Shown piece after piece: positions 33,983 to 42,137 of a stretch of 64,000 nucleotides of DNA (its first letter is position 1; the number at the start of each line of letters is the position of its first letter). Under the pieces are notes generated by a model that was given only the letters and a program-made list of their open reading frames with translations, was not told where the DNA came from and ran no database searches. The position numbers and the translations under genes are program-made. The DNA comes from Mycobacteroides franklinii (GTDB lineage: Bacteria; Actinomycetota; Actinomycetes; Mycobacteriales; Mycobacteriaceae), in assembly GCF_002013895.1 (NCBI RefSeq), contig NZ_MAFQ01000001.1, forward strand, positions 434,001-498,000, in the 5' to 3' direction.

Positions 33983-34551
33983 CAGGGCGCGTCCCGGACG
34001 AGGACGAGCAAGACATCATCGACGAGTCGGTCGACAAACGCATCGTCAAGAGGTTGACCCAAGGTCATCCGGCGGGTAAGCATCGCTTCGGCGACGTCGT
34101 GAATGAGCTCGCGGTCAATGTCGGCAGAGACCTCACCGCGTGAGACTGCGAGCGAGAGTGGAGCATCGAAAGGGGAGAGTCCCGGGTCGGCGAGGTGCCG
34201 GTTGATGGCGTCCGCCAGTTCCGCATCGTGTGCCATCGCGCGAATCAGATCCACGTACAGGCTTGGCGGCACGGTCTCGGCCTTGCGGCGCAGCATGTTC
34301 AGCGTCGCAACGAGGTCCGTGCGTAGTCCTCCGGTGCTGGGGATCTCCTCGTTGAAGCTCGCATCGTGGGTGTCCAGCGCCGCCTTGACCAGCTCGGCCT
34401 TGTTGCTCCATCGGCGGTAGATCGTGGTCTTGCTGGCATGAGCCTGTGCCGCAACAGAATCCATGGAAAAACGGTCATATCCGTCGCGTATCAGGACCTG
34501 CAGTGCGGCCTCGAGTATTGCTGCGCTGCGCGCTTCTCCGCGGGGAACCAT
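33982..34551 (-). CDS. TetR-family regulator upstream of the broken monooxygenase
   Basis: 189 residues. The DNA-binding domain (EARSAAILEAALQVLIRDGY ... DSVAAQAHASKTTIYRRW) is clear, and the C-terminal half is like TetR_C_16/AcrR-type helical domains. The stop overlaps the monooxygenase ATG, so they form one operon. A perfect 10-bp inverted repeat begins 5 bp upstream of the start codon, strongly suggesting autoregulation of the operon. It is intact although its downstream enzyme gene is not. Confidence 0.88.
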   Translation of the reverse strand: MVPRGEARSAAILEAALQVLIRDGYDRFSMDSVAAQAHASKTTIYRRWSNKAELVKAALDTHDASFNEEIPSTGGLRTDLVATLNMLRRKAETVPPSLYVDLIRAMAHDAELADAINRHLADPGLSPFDAPLSLAVSRGEVSADIDRELIHDVAEAMLTRRMTLGQPLDDAFVDRLVDDVLLVLVRDAP

Positions 34552-34555
34552 ATCT

Positions 34556-34580
34556 TAAGTGTACGCACAACGTACACTTA
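34556..34580. promoter_or_regulatory. 10-bp perfect inverted repeat, operator of the tetR-monooxygenase operon
   Basis: TAAGTGTACG (34556-34565), spacer CACAA and CGTACACTTA (34571-34580). Its position immediately before the tetR start would let bound repressor block initiation; the repeated GTACACTT half-sites are typical of TetR operators. Confidence 0.75.
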
Positions 34581-34603
34581 CTGTCACTCCCGTAATACCG
34601 CCT

Positions 34604-35140
34604 CAAACGCTACGCGGTCCCCGGGCTGATCTATACCCGCGGAATTATCACCTTTGATCTGCCCGGGGCTGCAATCCGCGCGACCGTTCAGGTGGTGCTC
34701 TCGCTCGCGTTATATGGCCTTTACCGGGTCGTCCTCTCGCGCATGCTGTCCGAGCGAGCGCCCACCTACCCACCCGAAGGGGTTCTGACGTGCTGCTGTG
34801 GAACAGGCGGAGCAGGTTCATCCTGTGGGCGGTCTTCGCGGTCCGCCGTCACGGTGATTTTCGTGGCGCCGATTGCCCTCGCGGCTCGGGCGAGCCCGTG
34901 GACGCCGTCTTCCACCTGCCGATCCGATCCCTATCTATGGCAATCGGCTTGGGACTGTTGACTGCCTTCAACGAACGTCCCTTCTTGCTCGGCGGAACGA
35001 AATGGATTGTGATTGTTGCCCATGCCGCGCTGGTACGGGCCTTTGTGCTCAGCTCGGTTTCGGCGGCACTGCTGCTTCTGGTCACACTGCTCGCGCGGCT
35101 CCTGGTGGGCGAGGTTCGCGGGAGGGCGGCACTTCGGTAG
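34604..35140 (+). pseudogene. decayed integral membrane protein gene (frameshifted remnant)
   Basis: Membrane-protein-like sequence is spread over two frames with no single good gene. One frame, from about 34604, reads GLIYTRGIITFDLPGAAIRA then VVLSLALYGLYRVVLSRML, and further on VTVIFVAPIALAARA. Another frame (34790-35140, GTG start) gives LLWNRRSRFILWAVFAV and a C-terminal half SMAIGLGLLTAFNERPFLLG with a hydrophobic VLSSVSAALLLLVTLLARLL. This suggests an ancestral multi-segment membrane protein broken by frameshifts. Alternatively 34790-35140 could be a real 116-residue membrane protein. Family not identified with certainty. Confidence 0.4.
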
Positions 35141-35172
35141 ACGGAACCGGTCCCAAGCGCGGCTGTCGCTCC

Positions 35173-35178
35173 TATGAT
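35173..35178 (+). promoter_or_regulatory. candidate -10 box for the AI-2E-type transporter gene
   Basis: TATGAT lies 12 bp before an ATG (35191) that opens an 8-codon frame ending at 35217, overlapping the TTG start of the transporter. If transcription starts about 7 bp after the box, the short frame would be nearly leaderless. The -35 region is not recognisable. Confidence 0.35.
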
Positions 35179-35209
35179 GTCGCTGTCCACATGACCAGAC
35201 GGGTACGCA

Positions 35210-36367
35210 TTGGCTGATACCGGCGACGGCCACCATCGTTTGGTGGCACAACCTCACAGCGAGGACGAAGGTCCCATCGCAGAGGCGGAACGCCGTGCGG
35301 CACAAATGCGTTCAGACGGGCATCCGCTGGGCCGTCGCGGAACCACCTGGAATCGGCATGCGCCGTTCTATGTAGGGCTCATGGCTTCGGCGGGTGTGGC
35401 GGTTACCTACGGCGCGATCCAGCTGCTGGCCGCCATGTCGTCGGTGTTGATCCTCATCGGGCTGGCGATGTTTCTCGCGCTGGGACTGGAACCCGCGGTG
35501 TCCTGGCTGGTCATCCACAGATTCCCGCGCTGGTCGGCAGTGCTGGTGGTGGTGCTGGTCGCGTTTGGGGTGCTGGCCGCTTTTCTTGCCGCCGCGATTC
35601 CACCGCTCGTGGAGCAGGGAACTCAACTAATTCAGCAGACCCCGCATTACCTACAGGCGGCACAAGACCATTCGTCGATTATCGGGCAAATCAACGACCG
35701 GTTGGACGTGCAGCACCGCGTCGGCGAGTTCGTCAACCGTGAGGGGGAGACGGCGTTCTCCGATCTGCTGCGTGCGGGAACTGCCGTCTTCGGGGCGCTC
35801 ACCGATATTGGCATCGTCGGAGTGCTGACGATCTACTTCCTCATCGATATGCCCCGTATCCGCGCGACGGTGTACCGCCTGGTGCCGCATTCACGTAGGC
35901 CACGCACGGTTCTCATCGGTGACGAGGTGTTCGCAAAGGTGGGAGCGTACGTCGGCGGCAACGTGATGACCTCGATCATCGCCGGGGTGGCCACCTTCAT
36001 CTGGTGTGCCGCGTTTGACGTGCCCTATGCGGTGTTGCTCGGGGTCTCCGTAGCGATATTCGACCTCATTCCCTACGGGTCGACGGTTGCGGGCATTGTC
36101 GTCGCGGCGGTGGCCCTCACGGTGTCGATACCGGTCACCGTCGCCACCTTGGCGTACTATGTCGCCTTCCGCTGGTTTGAGGATTATGTCTTGACGCCCA
36201 AGGTGATTGGACGCGTGGTCAAGGTACCCGCGGGCGTCACCGTGGTCGCAGTGCTGATCGGCGGGGCACTGCTCGGCATCGTCGGGGTGCTGGTAGCCAT
36301 CCCGATCGCGGCGGCGATTCAGCTGCTCGCGCAGGAACTGTTGTTTCCGGCGCTCGATGAGTCCTGA
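35210..36367 (+). CDS. AI-2E/PerM-family transporter
   Basis: 385 residues, TTG start. The N-terminal 55 residues are polar and cytosolic. About eight membrane segments follow in the 2+1+5 pattern of the AI-2E transporter (UPF0118/PerM) family, with a soluble segment between segments 2 and 3 (VEQGTQLIQQTPHYLQAAQD). The conserved C-terminal stretch includes FDLIPYGSTVAGIVVAAVAL and YYVAFRWFEDYVLTPKVIGR. Substrates in mycobacteria are unknown; some family members act as Na+/H+ antiporters or export signals. Its TGA abuts the stop of the convergent MaoC gene with no gap. Confidence 0.86.
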   Translation: MADTGDGHHRLVAQPHSEDEGPIAEAERRAAQMRSDGHPLGRRGTTWNRHAPFYVGLMASAGVAVTYGAIQLLAAMSSVLILIGLAMFLALGLEPAVSWLVIHRFPRWSAVLVVVLVAFGVLAAFLAAAIPPLVEQGTQLIQQTPHYLQAAQDHSSIIGQINDRLDVQHRVGEFVNREGETAFSDLLRAGTAVFGALTDIGIVGVLTIYFLIDMPRIRATVYRLVPHSRRPRTVLIGDEVFAKVGAYVGGNVMTSIIAGVATFIWCAAFDVPYAVLLGVSVAIFDLIPYGSTVAGIVVAAVALTVSIPVTVATLAYYVAFRWFEDYVLTPKVIGRVVKVPAGVTVVAVLIGGALLGIVGVLVAIPIAAAIQLLAQELLFPALDES

Positions 36368-36823
36368 CTACTGGTACAGGTAAACGCTTTCGGCGGCGCA
36401 GGGCGGCCGATCCTTGCCCTCGATCTCGTACTTGATTCCGTACGTCGCCTCGACGGTGCCCTTGTCGCGCAGCTTGGCCGACAGCAGGGTGACGTGCCCG
36501 CGAACTCTCGCGCCCACATGCAGTGGTGCGGGGAATCGCACCTTGTTCACTCCGTAGTTGAGTACCGCGTCGTATGACGCAATCTCCAGAACCTCGTCCA
36601 GGAACGCCGGGGCAAGCGCGAGCGTGAGGTATCCATGCACGATGGTCCCCCCGAACGGGCCAGATTTGGCACGCTCGGTGTCGATGTGAATCCACTGCCG
36701 GTCACCCGTCGCGTCTGCGAACTCGTTGACCTGTTCCTGGGTGATCTGAACCCAACTGCTGGTACCCAATTCGACTCTGCCCAGGGACAGCAGCTCCTGT
36801 GGTGTCGCCAGCTTGGTGGACAT
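36368..36823 (-). CDS. MaoC-like (R)-specific enoyl-CoA hydratase, HtdZ/Rv0130-like
   Basis: 151 residues from ATG 36823; the frame opens at 36862. It is a single hotdog-fold hydratase of the MaoC/NodN type. The hydratase motif gives D41 and H46 in ADATGDRQWIHID, followed by GPFGGTIVHGYLTLALAPAF, and a conserved YGVNKVRFPAPLHVGARVRG. It closely resembles M. tuberculosis Rv0130 (HtdZ), an enoyl-CoA hydratase, by recalled sequence. Role in fatty-acid or lipid metabolism inferred. It is divergent from the lipoprotein gene. Confidence 0.88.
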   Translation of the reverse strand: MSTKLATPQELLSLGRVELGTSSWVQITQEQVNEFADATGDRQWIHIDTERAKSGPFGGTIVHGYLTLALAPAFLDEVLEIASYDAVLNYGVNKVRFPAPLHVGARVRGHVTLLSAKLRDKGTVEATYGIKYEIEGKDRPPCAAESVYLYQ

Positions 36824-36969
36824 ACCGCGCGCTCCTCTTCGGGTCGTGGTGCCTGATCGCATTACCGACTCGTCACATCGGCTGGACTCTTCTTACCCGA
36901 GATCGCATGCCCGCCACGGGACAATGCGGAAATCCAAGCGAGCGCTGGATGCGGGTAAAGTTTGCCGAT

Positions 36970-37653
36970 ATGAGGTGGTCCGTACCGCTCGTCTTCGTGT
37001 TGCTGCTCGCGGCGACCGGCTGCCAACAGGGGGTCGACGGAGAGGCGACAGCGGAAAGGGGAGCCGGCTCGGCGGGGCCGATTCAACCTGCTCAGCTCGA
37101 TCAACTCCTGACTCCGGCCCTGTCGTTGACCGTCACTCCGGGTAAGCCGCTGTTCGAAACCGACATGCAATCGGTGCTGTGGATCGGTGCCGATCCCGCG
37201 GAGTGCCAGGGGGTCGTCGGGTACGGCCGCCATCCGCTTTTCCCCACGGACTACACCGGGCGCGAGGCGCGAACCCAGACCGACAACCAATATCCCAACC
37301 AGCACCAACTTCTCGAGGTCTCGGCCACGTACCCGGGTGATTTCCAGGCGACGAAGTTCTTGGACTCGGTCCGCACGACGGTGTCCAAATGCCAGCGTTC
37401 GGTCGCTGCCTGGGGCGATGACCAGAAACGTAGCCTGGTCACGCCGGGCCCGGCGACTCCGGGCTCTCCGGACATGGTGCGATGGTCTACGAATCTTGCT
37501 GGTGATCAATGGGTTTGCGACTTCACCGTGATTGCCAAGGCGAACGTGATCTCGCAGCTCGTCACCTGTTCGCCGGATCGATCCATCGACAACCAAGCGC
37601 TGTCGAATCAGCGACTTCAGAAGATCGACGAGCTGCTGAACTCCAAGGCCTGA
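36970..37653 (+). CDS. lipoprotein with PknH-like extracellular sensor domain
   Basis: 227 residues from ATG 36970, which gives a lipoprotein signal MRWSVPLVFVLLLAATGC with the lipidated Cys at residue 18; the frame opens earlier at 36799 over the divergent gene. The mature protein fits the PknH-like extracellular domain family: four further cysteines (AECQG, SKCQRS, WVCDFT, VTCSPD) that could form two disulfides, as in the PknH sensor domain. No kinase domain is attached. Probable cell-envelope location. Ligand unknown. It is convergent with the next TetR. Confidence 0.82.
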   Translation: MRWSVPLVFVLLLAATGCQQGVDGEATAERGAGSAGPIQPAQLDQLLTPALSLTVTPGKPLFETDMQSVLWIGADPAECQGVVGYGRHPLFPTDYTGREARTQTDNQYPNQHQLLEVSATYPGDFQATKFLDSVRTTVSKCQRSVAAWGDDQKRSLVTPGPATPGSPDMVRWSTNLAGDQWVCDFTVIAKANVISQLVTCSPDRSIDNQALSNQRLQKIDELLNSKA

Positions 37654-37659
37654 GCCCAG

Positions 37660-38400
37660 TCAGGACGCTTCGCGTGCCGCGATGTCCTGGGCGAGCAGGT
37701 TTTCGGCCCGTTCGATGATGGCCTCGACAGTGAAATCGAAATTGGCATCGGAGATCGTCGCGATCGAATGACCGCGGGCCGCGAGCTCGTGCAGGGTGGG
37801 GGCGAGGGTGGCGTTCGGCACCAGATTGCGCGCCTTCCCGGACGCGGGCATGACGGTGTCCATGTGTTCCAGCACCACGACACCTCGGATATGTAAGGAC
37901 AGCGCGAAGTACACGTCCAGGGCGTTGTCTGGGCTAAAGCCGACGCCGATCAGGGTCCGGACAAGTGATTCCAGGTTCTGAATGCTCGCCTGCAGGGCTT
38001 CATTGCTGAGCTCACTGGTGCGCATCAGGATGAGCTCGACCAGTACCGGGCGCTCGCGAAACGCTTGACGCATCCGGTGGGTGTGGCCGCGCAAGGCGTC
38101 CTGCCAAGTTTCGTCGCCAATGAACGGTGCGGCGAAGTGATACTGCTTGGTCGCGCGGTCCGTCATCGCGTCGAGCAGCTCACCCTTTTTGCGGAAGTAC
38201 CAGTAGATACTGGTGACACCGACGTCGAGATGCTTCGCTAGCAGCGGCATGCTCAGCCCACATATCCCAATTTCCTCGGCGAGCTCGAATGCTCCGGCGA
38301 TGATGTCCTCGGCCGATATGGAGCCGCGGCGTCGCCGTTCCCGCTTGGGGCTTTGTGCGCTGGTCGTCGTGGCCTCGCGGCCGACACCGGCATGTCGCAT
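37660..38400 (-). CDS. TetR-family regulator with TetR-type C-terminal domain
   Basis: 246 residues from ATG 38400; the open frame starts at 38469. A basic N-terminal tail (KRERRRRGSISAEDIIAGA) precedes the helix-turn-helix LSMPLLAKHLDVGVTSIYWY. The C-terminal half (TWQDALRGHTHRMRQAFRER) resembles the tetracycline-repressor C-terminal class. It is divergent from the membrane alpha/beta-hydrolase gene across 304 bp, so it may control it. Ligand unknown. Confidence 0.82.
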   Translation of the reverse strand: MRHAGVGREATTTSAQSPKRERRRRGSISAEDIIAGAFELAEEIGICGLSMPLLAKHLDVGVTSIYWYFRKKGELLDAMTDRATKQYHFAAPFIGDETWQDALRGHTHRMRQAFRERPVLVELILMRTSELSNEALQASIQNLESLVRTLIGVGFSPDNALDVYFALSLHIRGVVVLEHMDTVMPASGKARNLVPNATLAPTLHELAARGHSIATISDANFDFTVEAIIERAENLLAQDIAAREAS

Positions 38401-38704
38401 GTGTAATCCTCGTCGTGCCCCCGTTGCGTAGCTCTGTCCCCGTCCTACCTTTGAAGGCCCTGATGGCAAGTTGGCAGGATACCGCAGAAACGTGGCAGTA
38501 CGGTCGGCTCCCTAACACCACCAGTTCGCTGCGCTGCTGCTGCACGGCTGCTTCCGGGGATTTGCGCAGCGAGATTGCCGGGCCTGTTGGCGCCGCCGTC
38601 TTGCCGTCGGACCTGTCTTGCTGATCTGGTAATACCCCTGTGCGGTGCGCCGACGTGCGGGCACCATTGACTTCCGGGCTGGCGGCATCAAGAAGGGTGT
38701 GGCA
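38401..38704. other. 304-bp divergent intergenic region between tetR and membrane alpha/beta-hydrolase
   Basis: No gene is supported here. It contains three direct copies of TGGCA (near 38464, 38472 and 38493) close to the tetR side, and AAGAAGGG near 38690 as the ribosome-binding site of the hydrolase gene. A GTG at 38645 is in frame with the hydrolase but lacks a better site than the ATG at 38705. Confidence 0.4.
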
Positions 38705-40417
38705 ATGGCGATTGACAGGGATATCGACAATGACCAGGACAAGGAGTCAGCAGCCGGCTCAGCCATAGCGTCGAAGCCCCCAAGGGCCGCGTGGTGGGTG
38801 AGGCAGTACACGTTCACGGGTACCGCGGTCGGCCTGGTCTTCCTCTGGCTGTCGATGACCCCGTCGCTGCTTCCGCGCGGACCGCTGTTCCAGGCGTTGG
38901 TGAGTGGGGGCTCGGGCGCGATCGGGTACGGGCTAGGCGTGCTGGCGGTATGGCTGGTGCGCTACATGCGGTCGAAGGACTCGAGTCCGAAGGCGCCGCC
39001 GTTCGCGTGGCGGATTCTCATCGTGATCGGACTCATCAGCACCGTCCTGATGATCGTCTGGTTCCACTTCTGGCAGGACCGGGTGCGCGACCTGATGGGC
39101 GTGCCGAGACTGAGTTTCTGGGCACATCCGCAGACCGCAGTGATGTCGATCATCGTGCTGTTCGTTCTGGTGGAGATCGGCCAGCAGATTCGCCGGCTGA
39201 TCCTGTTCCTCATCGCGCAGCTCGATCGTGTTGCCCCCAAACGCGTGTCCGCGGTGGTGGCCGTCACATTGGTGGTGGCTCTTGCGCTGGCGCTCATCAA
39301 CGGCGTCGTCGTCAGGGTGGCGATGGATTTCTTGAACAACACCTTCTCGGCGGTGAACAACGAAGAGAGTCCGGACAATCCGGCACCGACCACGTCGCTG
39401 CGCTCGGGTGGACCGGGTTCGTTGGTCTCCTGGGCGTCCCTCGGCAATCAAGGCCGGGCCTTCATCGGGGGCGGTGCCACCACACAGCAGCTCTCGGCGT
39501 TCAACAATGCTCCGGCGACCGAACCGATCAGGGCGTATGCGGGTTTGGAGTCGGCCGATGGCATCAAGGCGACGGCCGAGCTCGCCGCGCAAGAACTCGA
39601 ACGCGAAGGCGGCTTGCACCGCAAGGTGGTGGCGGTGGCCACCACAACAGGGACCGGGTGGATCAATCAAGCAGAGGCGGATGCCCTCGAATACATGTAC
39701 AACGGCGACACCGCCATCGTCAGCATGCAGTACTCATTTCTGCCCAGCTGGCTTTCGTTCCTGGTGGACAAGGAGAACGCGCGTCAGGCGGGGCAGGCAC
39801 TGTTCGAGGCCGTTTCGGCGCGGGTCCGCGCCATGCCGGAGGCCGTGCGGCCCAAGCTGGTGGTGTTCGGGGAGAGCCTCGGATCGTTCGGCGGCGAGGC
39901 GCCGTTCTTGTCGGTGAACAACATCGTGGCCCGCACCGATGGTGCGCTCTTCTCCGGTCCTACGTTCAACAACTCCATGTGGCTGGAGGCCACGCACAAT
40001 CGCGACGACGGGTCGCCGGAGGTGTTGCCCATCTACGACAACGGTAGAAACGTTCGATTCGTCTCGCGCCCAGAGGATCTCAATCGTCCCGCTGATCCCT
40101 GGGGGCGCCCGCGCATCGTGTATCTGCAGCACGCCTCGGACCCCATCGCCTGGTTCAATCCGGATCTGATCCTGAGTAAGCCCGATTGGCTGCGCGAACC
40201 TCGTGGCTATGACGTGCTGCCGAGTATGCAGTGGATACCGTTCGTCACCTTCTTGCAGGTGTCCGCCGATATGGCGGTCGCGGTCAACGTTCCCGACGGG
40301 CATGGCCACGTCTACGTCAAGGCAGTCGCCGATGCGTGGGCCGCGATTCTGCAGCCACCCGGATGGACACCGGAAAAGACTGCGCGGCTGCGGCCACTGC
40401 TGCACTCGGGGGCATAG
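38705..40417 (+). CDS. membrane-bound alpha/beta-hydrolase (Abhydrolase_9 type)
   Basis: 570 residues from ATG 38705, preceded by AAGAAGGG. The N-terminal half has four to five membrane segments (TGTAVGLVFLWLSMTPSLLP, ILIVIGLISTVLMIVWFHFW, AVMSIIVLFVLVEIGQQ, VVAVTLVVALALALINGVVV). The C-terminal half is a soluble alpha/beta-hydrolase-like domain with the nucleophile elbow GESLGSFGGEAPF and a late histidine in VPDGHGHVYVKAVAD. The architecture matches the Abhydrolase_9 N- and C-terminal domain pair found in actinobacteria. Substrate unknown, perhaps a lipid or cell-envelope ester. Confidence 0.83.
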   Translation: MAIDRDIDNDQDKESAAGSAIASKPPRAAWWVRQYTFTGTAVGLVFLWLSMTPSLLPRGPLFQALVSGGSGAIGYGLGVLAVWLVRYMRSKDSSPKAPPFAWRILIVIGLISTVLMIVWFHFWQDRVRDLMGVPRLSFWAHPQTAVMSIIVLFVLVEIGQQIRRLILFLIAQLDRVAPKRVSAVVAVTLVVALALALINGVVVRVAMDFLNNTFSAVNNEESPDNPAPTTSLRSGGPGSLVSWASLGNQGRAFIGGGATTQQLSAFNNAPATEPIRAYAGLESADGIKATAELAAQELEREGGLHRKVVAVATTTGTGWINQAEADALEYMYNGDTAIVSMQYSFLPSWLSFLVDKENARQAGQALFEAVSARVRAMPEAVRPKLVVFGESLGSFGGEAPFLSVNNIVARTDGALFSGPTFNNSMWLEATHNRDDGSPEVLPIYDNGRNVRFVSRPEDLNRPADPWGRPRIVYLQHASDPIAWFNPDLILSKPDWLREPRGYDVLPSMQWIPFVTFLQVSADMAVAVNVPDGHGHVYVKAVADAWAAILQPPGWTPEKTARLRPLLHSGA

Positions 40418-40450
40418 CGGGCCGTCCAGGAGGGGCCGCTATTCCGTACG

Positions 40451-41311
40451 GTGGCGAGGGTGAGCCACACCCTTGGGTCGAGCAACTACGTGACCACTGC
40501 CGACGGGCGCGCCTTGCACTACATGGTGGCCGGCAGCGGTGAACCGACCGTTGTCTTCGAATCGGGGATGGGCTTCTCGCGAACGGCCTGGGGCCTCGTC
40601 CAACCCCTTGTCGCCCAGCGTTTTCGGTCGGTGGTCTACGACCGTGCGAACCTGGGGCGCAGCGATGACGATCACCAGCCGCGCACGCTGGAACGAATCA
40701 CCGGGGATCTGGATGCGCTGCTGGCGGCGCTCGGTTCAGGTCCGTACATCTTGGTGGGCCACAGCTACGGCGGAAGCATCGCGCTGGCCTCTACGGTGGC
40801 CGACCCGTCGCGCATCGCGGGCGTGGTTCTCATCGACCACTCTGACGAGAATCTCGATGCCTACTACCGTCCGGCATCGCGCGGCCTTCGGCTCGTCGGC
40901 CTACTTCACCGCGCGGCGCTCGATGCGATGGGCCGGGTGGGTGTGCTGCCGCATCTCGTTCGTCGCATGATGCCCCGGATGCCGCGCGATGTCCTCGACG
41001 ACATGGTGTCCGAAGACCTCACATCGAGGGCTCGGCGTGCCGCCGACGAGGAGGACCGCCGGTTCGTCGCGGGAATGACCGGACTGCGGGATAACCCGCC
41101 GGTGCTTGACGGCATCCCCGTCACTGTCATCTCGGGAGCGCGCGCCGAATTTTTCAATGAGGAGACACGATCGGAGCTGAACGCCGCGCATCAGCTCACC
41201 GCGCGTCGACTGGGGGCGCGCCATGTCGTGGCCCGTAAATCCGGGCATCAAGTTGTGCTCACCGAACCGGGTTTGATCGCCGACGAGGTGTTTCGGATCG
41301 CCGACGCGTAG
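40451..41311 (+). CDS. alpha/beta-fold hydrolase
   Basis: 286 residues, GTG start (another GTG at 40460 is possible). Catalytic elbow VGHSYGGSIALAS supplies the serine, RKSGHQVVLTEP the histidine, with an acid probably in the VISGARAEFF region. An oxyanion segment is FESGMGFSRTAWG. It follows the membrane hydrolase gene by 33 bp, so they may be co-transcribed. No signal peptide; cytosolic. Substrate unknown. Confidence 0.85.
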   Translation: MARVSHTLGSSNYVTTADGRALHYMVAGSGEPTVVFESGMGFSRTAWGLVQPLVAQRFRSVVYDRANLGRSDDDHQPRTLERITGDLDALLAALGSGPYILVGHSYGGSIALASTVADPSRIAGVVLIDHSDENLDAYYRPASRGLRLVGLLHRAALDAMGRVGVLPHLVRRMMPRMPRDVLDDMVSEDLTSRARRAADEEDRRFVAGMTGLRDNPPVLDGIPVTVISGARAEFFNEETRSELNAAHQLTARRLGARHVVARKSGHQVVLTEPGLIADEVFRIADA

Positions 41312-41320
41312 TCGCCGATG

Positions 41321-41334
41321 TGTCGCATGCGACA
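41321..41334. promoter_or_regulatory. 14-bp perfect palindrome TGTCGCATGCGACA
   Basis: Located 9 bp after the alpha/beta-hydrolase stop and 84 bp before the DUF1906 gene start. No T-run follows. It could be an operator for the DUF1906 gene or part of a terminator. Its core TGTCGCATG also occurs at the start of the tetR gene near 38394-38402, though not as a palindrome. Confidence 0.4.
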
Positions 41335-41417
41335 AGCGTGGCTGCCGTGCTTGCTGAGGTGGTTGTCGTAATCTGAGGACTGAGTTGTTCACGGAGCGGC
41401 CTGGTGAGGTAGTAGTG

Positions 41418-42137
41418 GTGTCCATATCCCGTCGGGATGTCCTCAAATACGCCGCTGCCATGCCGGCGGCGGTGGCGCTGGGCGGAGCAGCCGCTGCGGC
41501 GACAGCCCCATTGGCGAACGCCGAGTCACTGGGAACACTTGTCGACTACGCCGGCGGTGTTCCCACTCCCGAGTCGATCAAGGCCGCAGGGCACCTCGGC
41601 GCTATTCGGTATGTGTCCGACCCGCGTAGTCCCGGGTTGTCGGCGGGTAAACCGATCAGACTCACCGAGGCCCGCGATTTGTACCGGGCCGGCTTGAAAA
41701 TTGTCTCCAACTATCAGTACGGCAAGCAGGACACCGCCGACTGGCTCGGCGGTCACGACGCAGGAATCAAGCACGCGCAGCGCGGTTGGCAGCTACACGT
41801 CGCCGCGGGTGGTTCCTACAACGTGCCGATCTATGTTTCGGTCGACGACAACCCGACGCCCGAGCAGTACAAGAATCAGGTGGCTCCGTACCTGAAGGCG
41901 TGGGAGTCGGTGCTGGGGCATGCCCGCACCGGTCTGTACGGCAACTCCAAGACCATCGACTGGGCCCTGCAGGATGGACTGTGCTCGTATTTTTGGCAGC
42001 ACAACTGGGGCAGCCCTAAGGGCTTTGTACATCCCGAGGCGCACCTGCATCAGTTCGAGATCGACAAACGGCAGGTCGGCGGAATCGGCGTAGACCTGAA
42101 CGACATTCTCAAGCCCAGCTTTGGGCAGTGGGTCTAG
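41418..42137 (+). CDS. Tat-exported DUF1906 glycoside-hydrolase-like protein (Rv2525c-like)
   Basis: 239 residues from GTG 41418, which places the twin-arginine signal at the very N-terminus (SISRRDVLKYAAAMPAAVAL), ending near ATAPLANA. The mature part is the Rv2525c-like DUF1906 domain, a TIM-barrel related to GH25-type muramidases: LGTLVDYAGGVPTPESIKAA, IRYVSDPRSPG, IVSNYQYGKQDTADWLGG and IYVSVDDNPTPEQYKNQ. M. tuberculosis Rv2525c is Tat-exported, and it lies next to fas there as well. A cell-wall sugar substrate is inferred, not shown. Confidence 0.92.
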   Translation: MSISRRDVLKYAAAMPAAVALGGAAAAATAPLANAESLGTLVDYAGGVPTPESIKAAGHLGAIRYVSDPRSPGLSAGKPIRLTEARDLYRAGLKIVSNYQYGKQDTADWLGGHDAGIKHAQRGWQLHVAAGGSYNVPIYVSVDDNPTPEQYKNQVAPYLKAWESVLGHARTGLYGNSKTIDWALQDGLCSYFWQHNWGSPKGFVHPEAHLHQFEIDKRQVGGIGVDLNDILKPSFGQWV

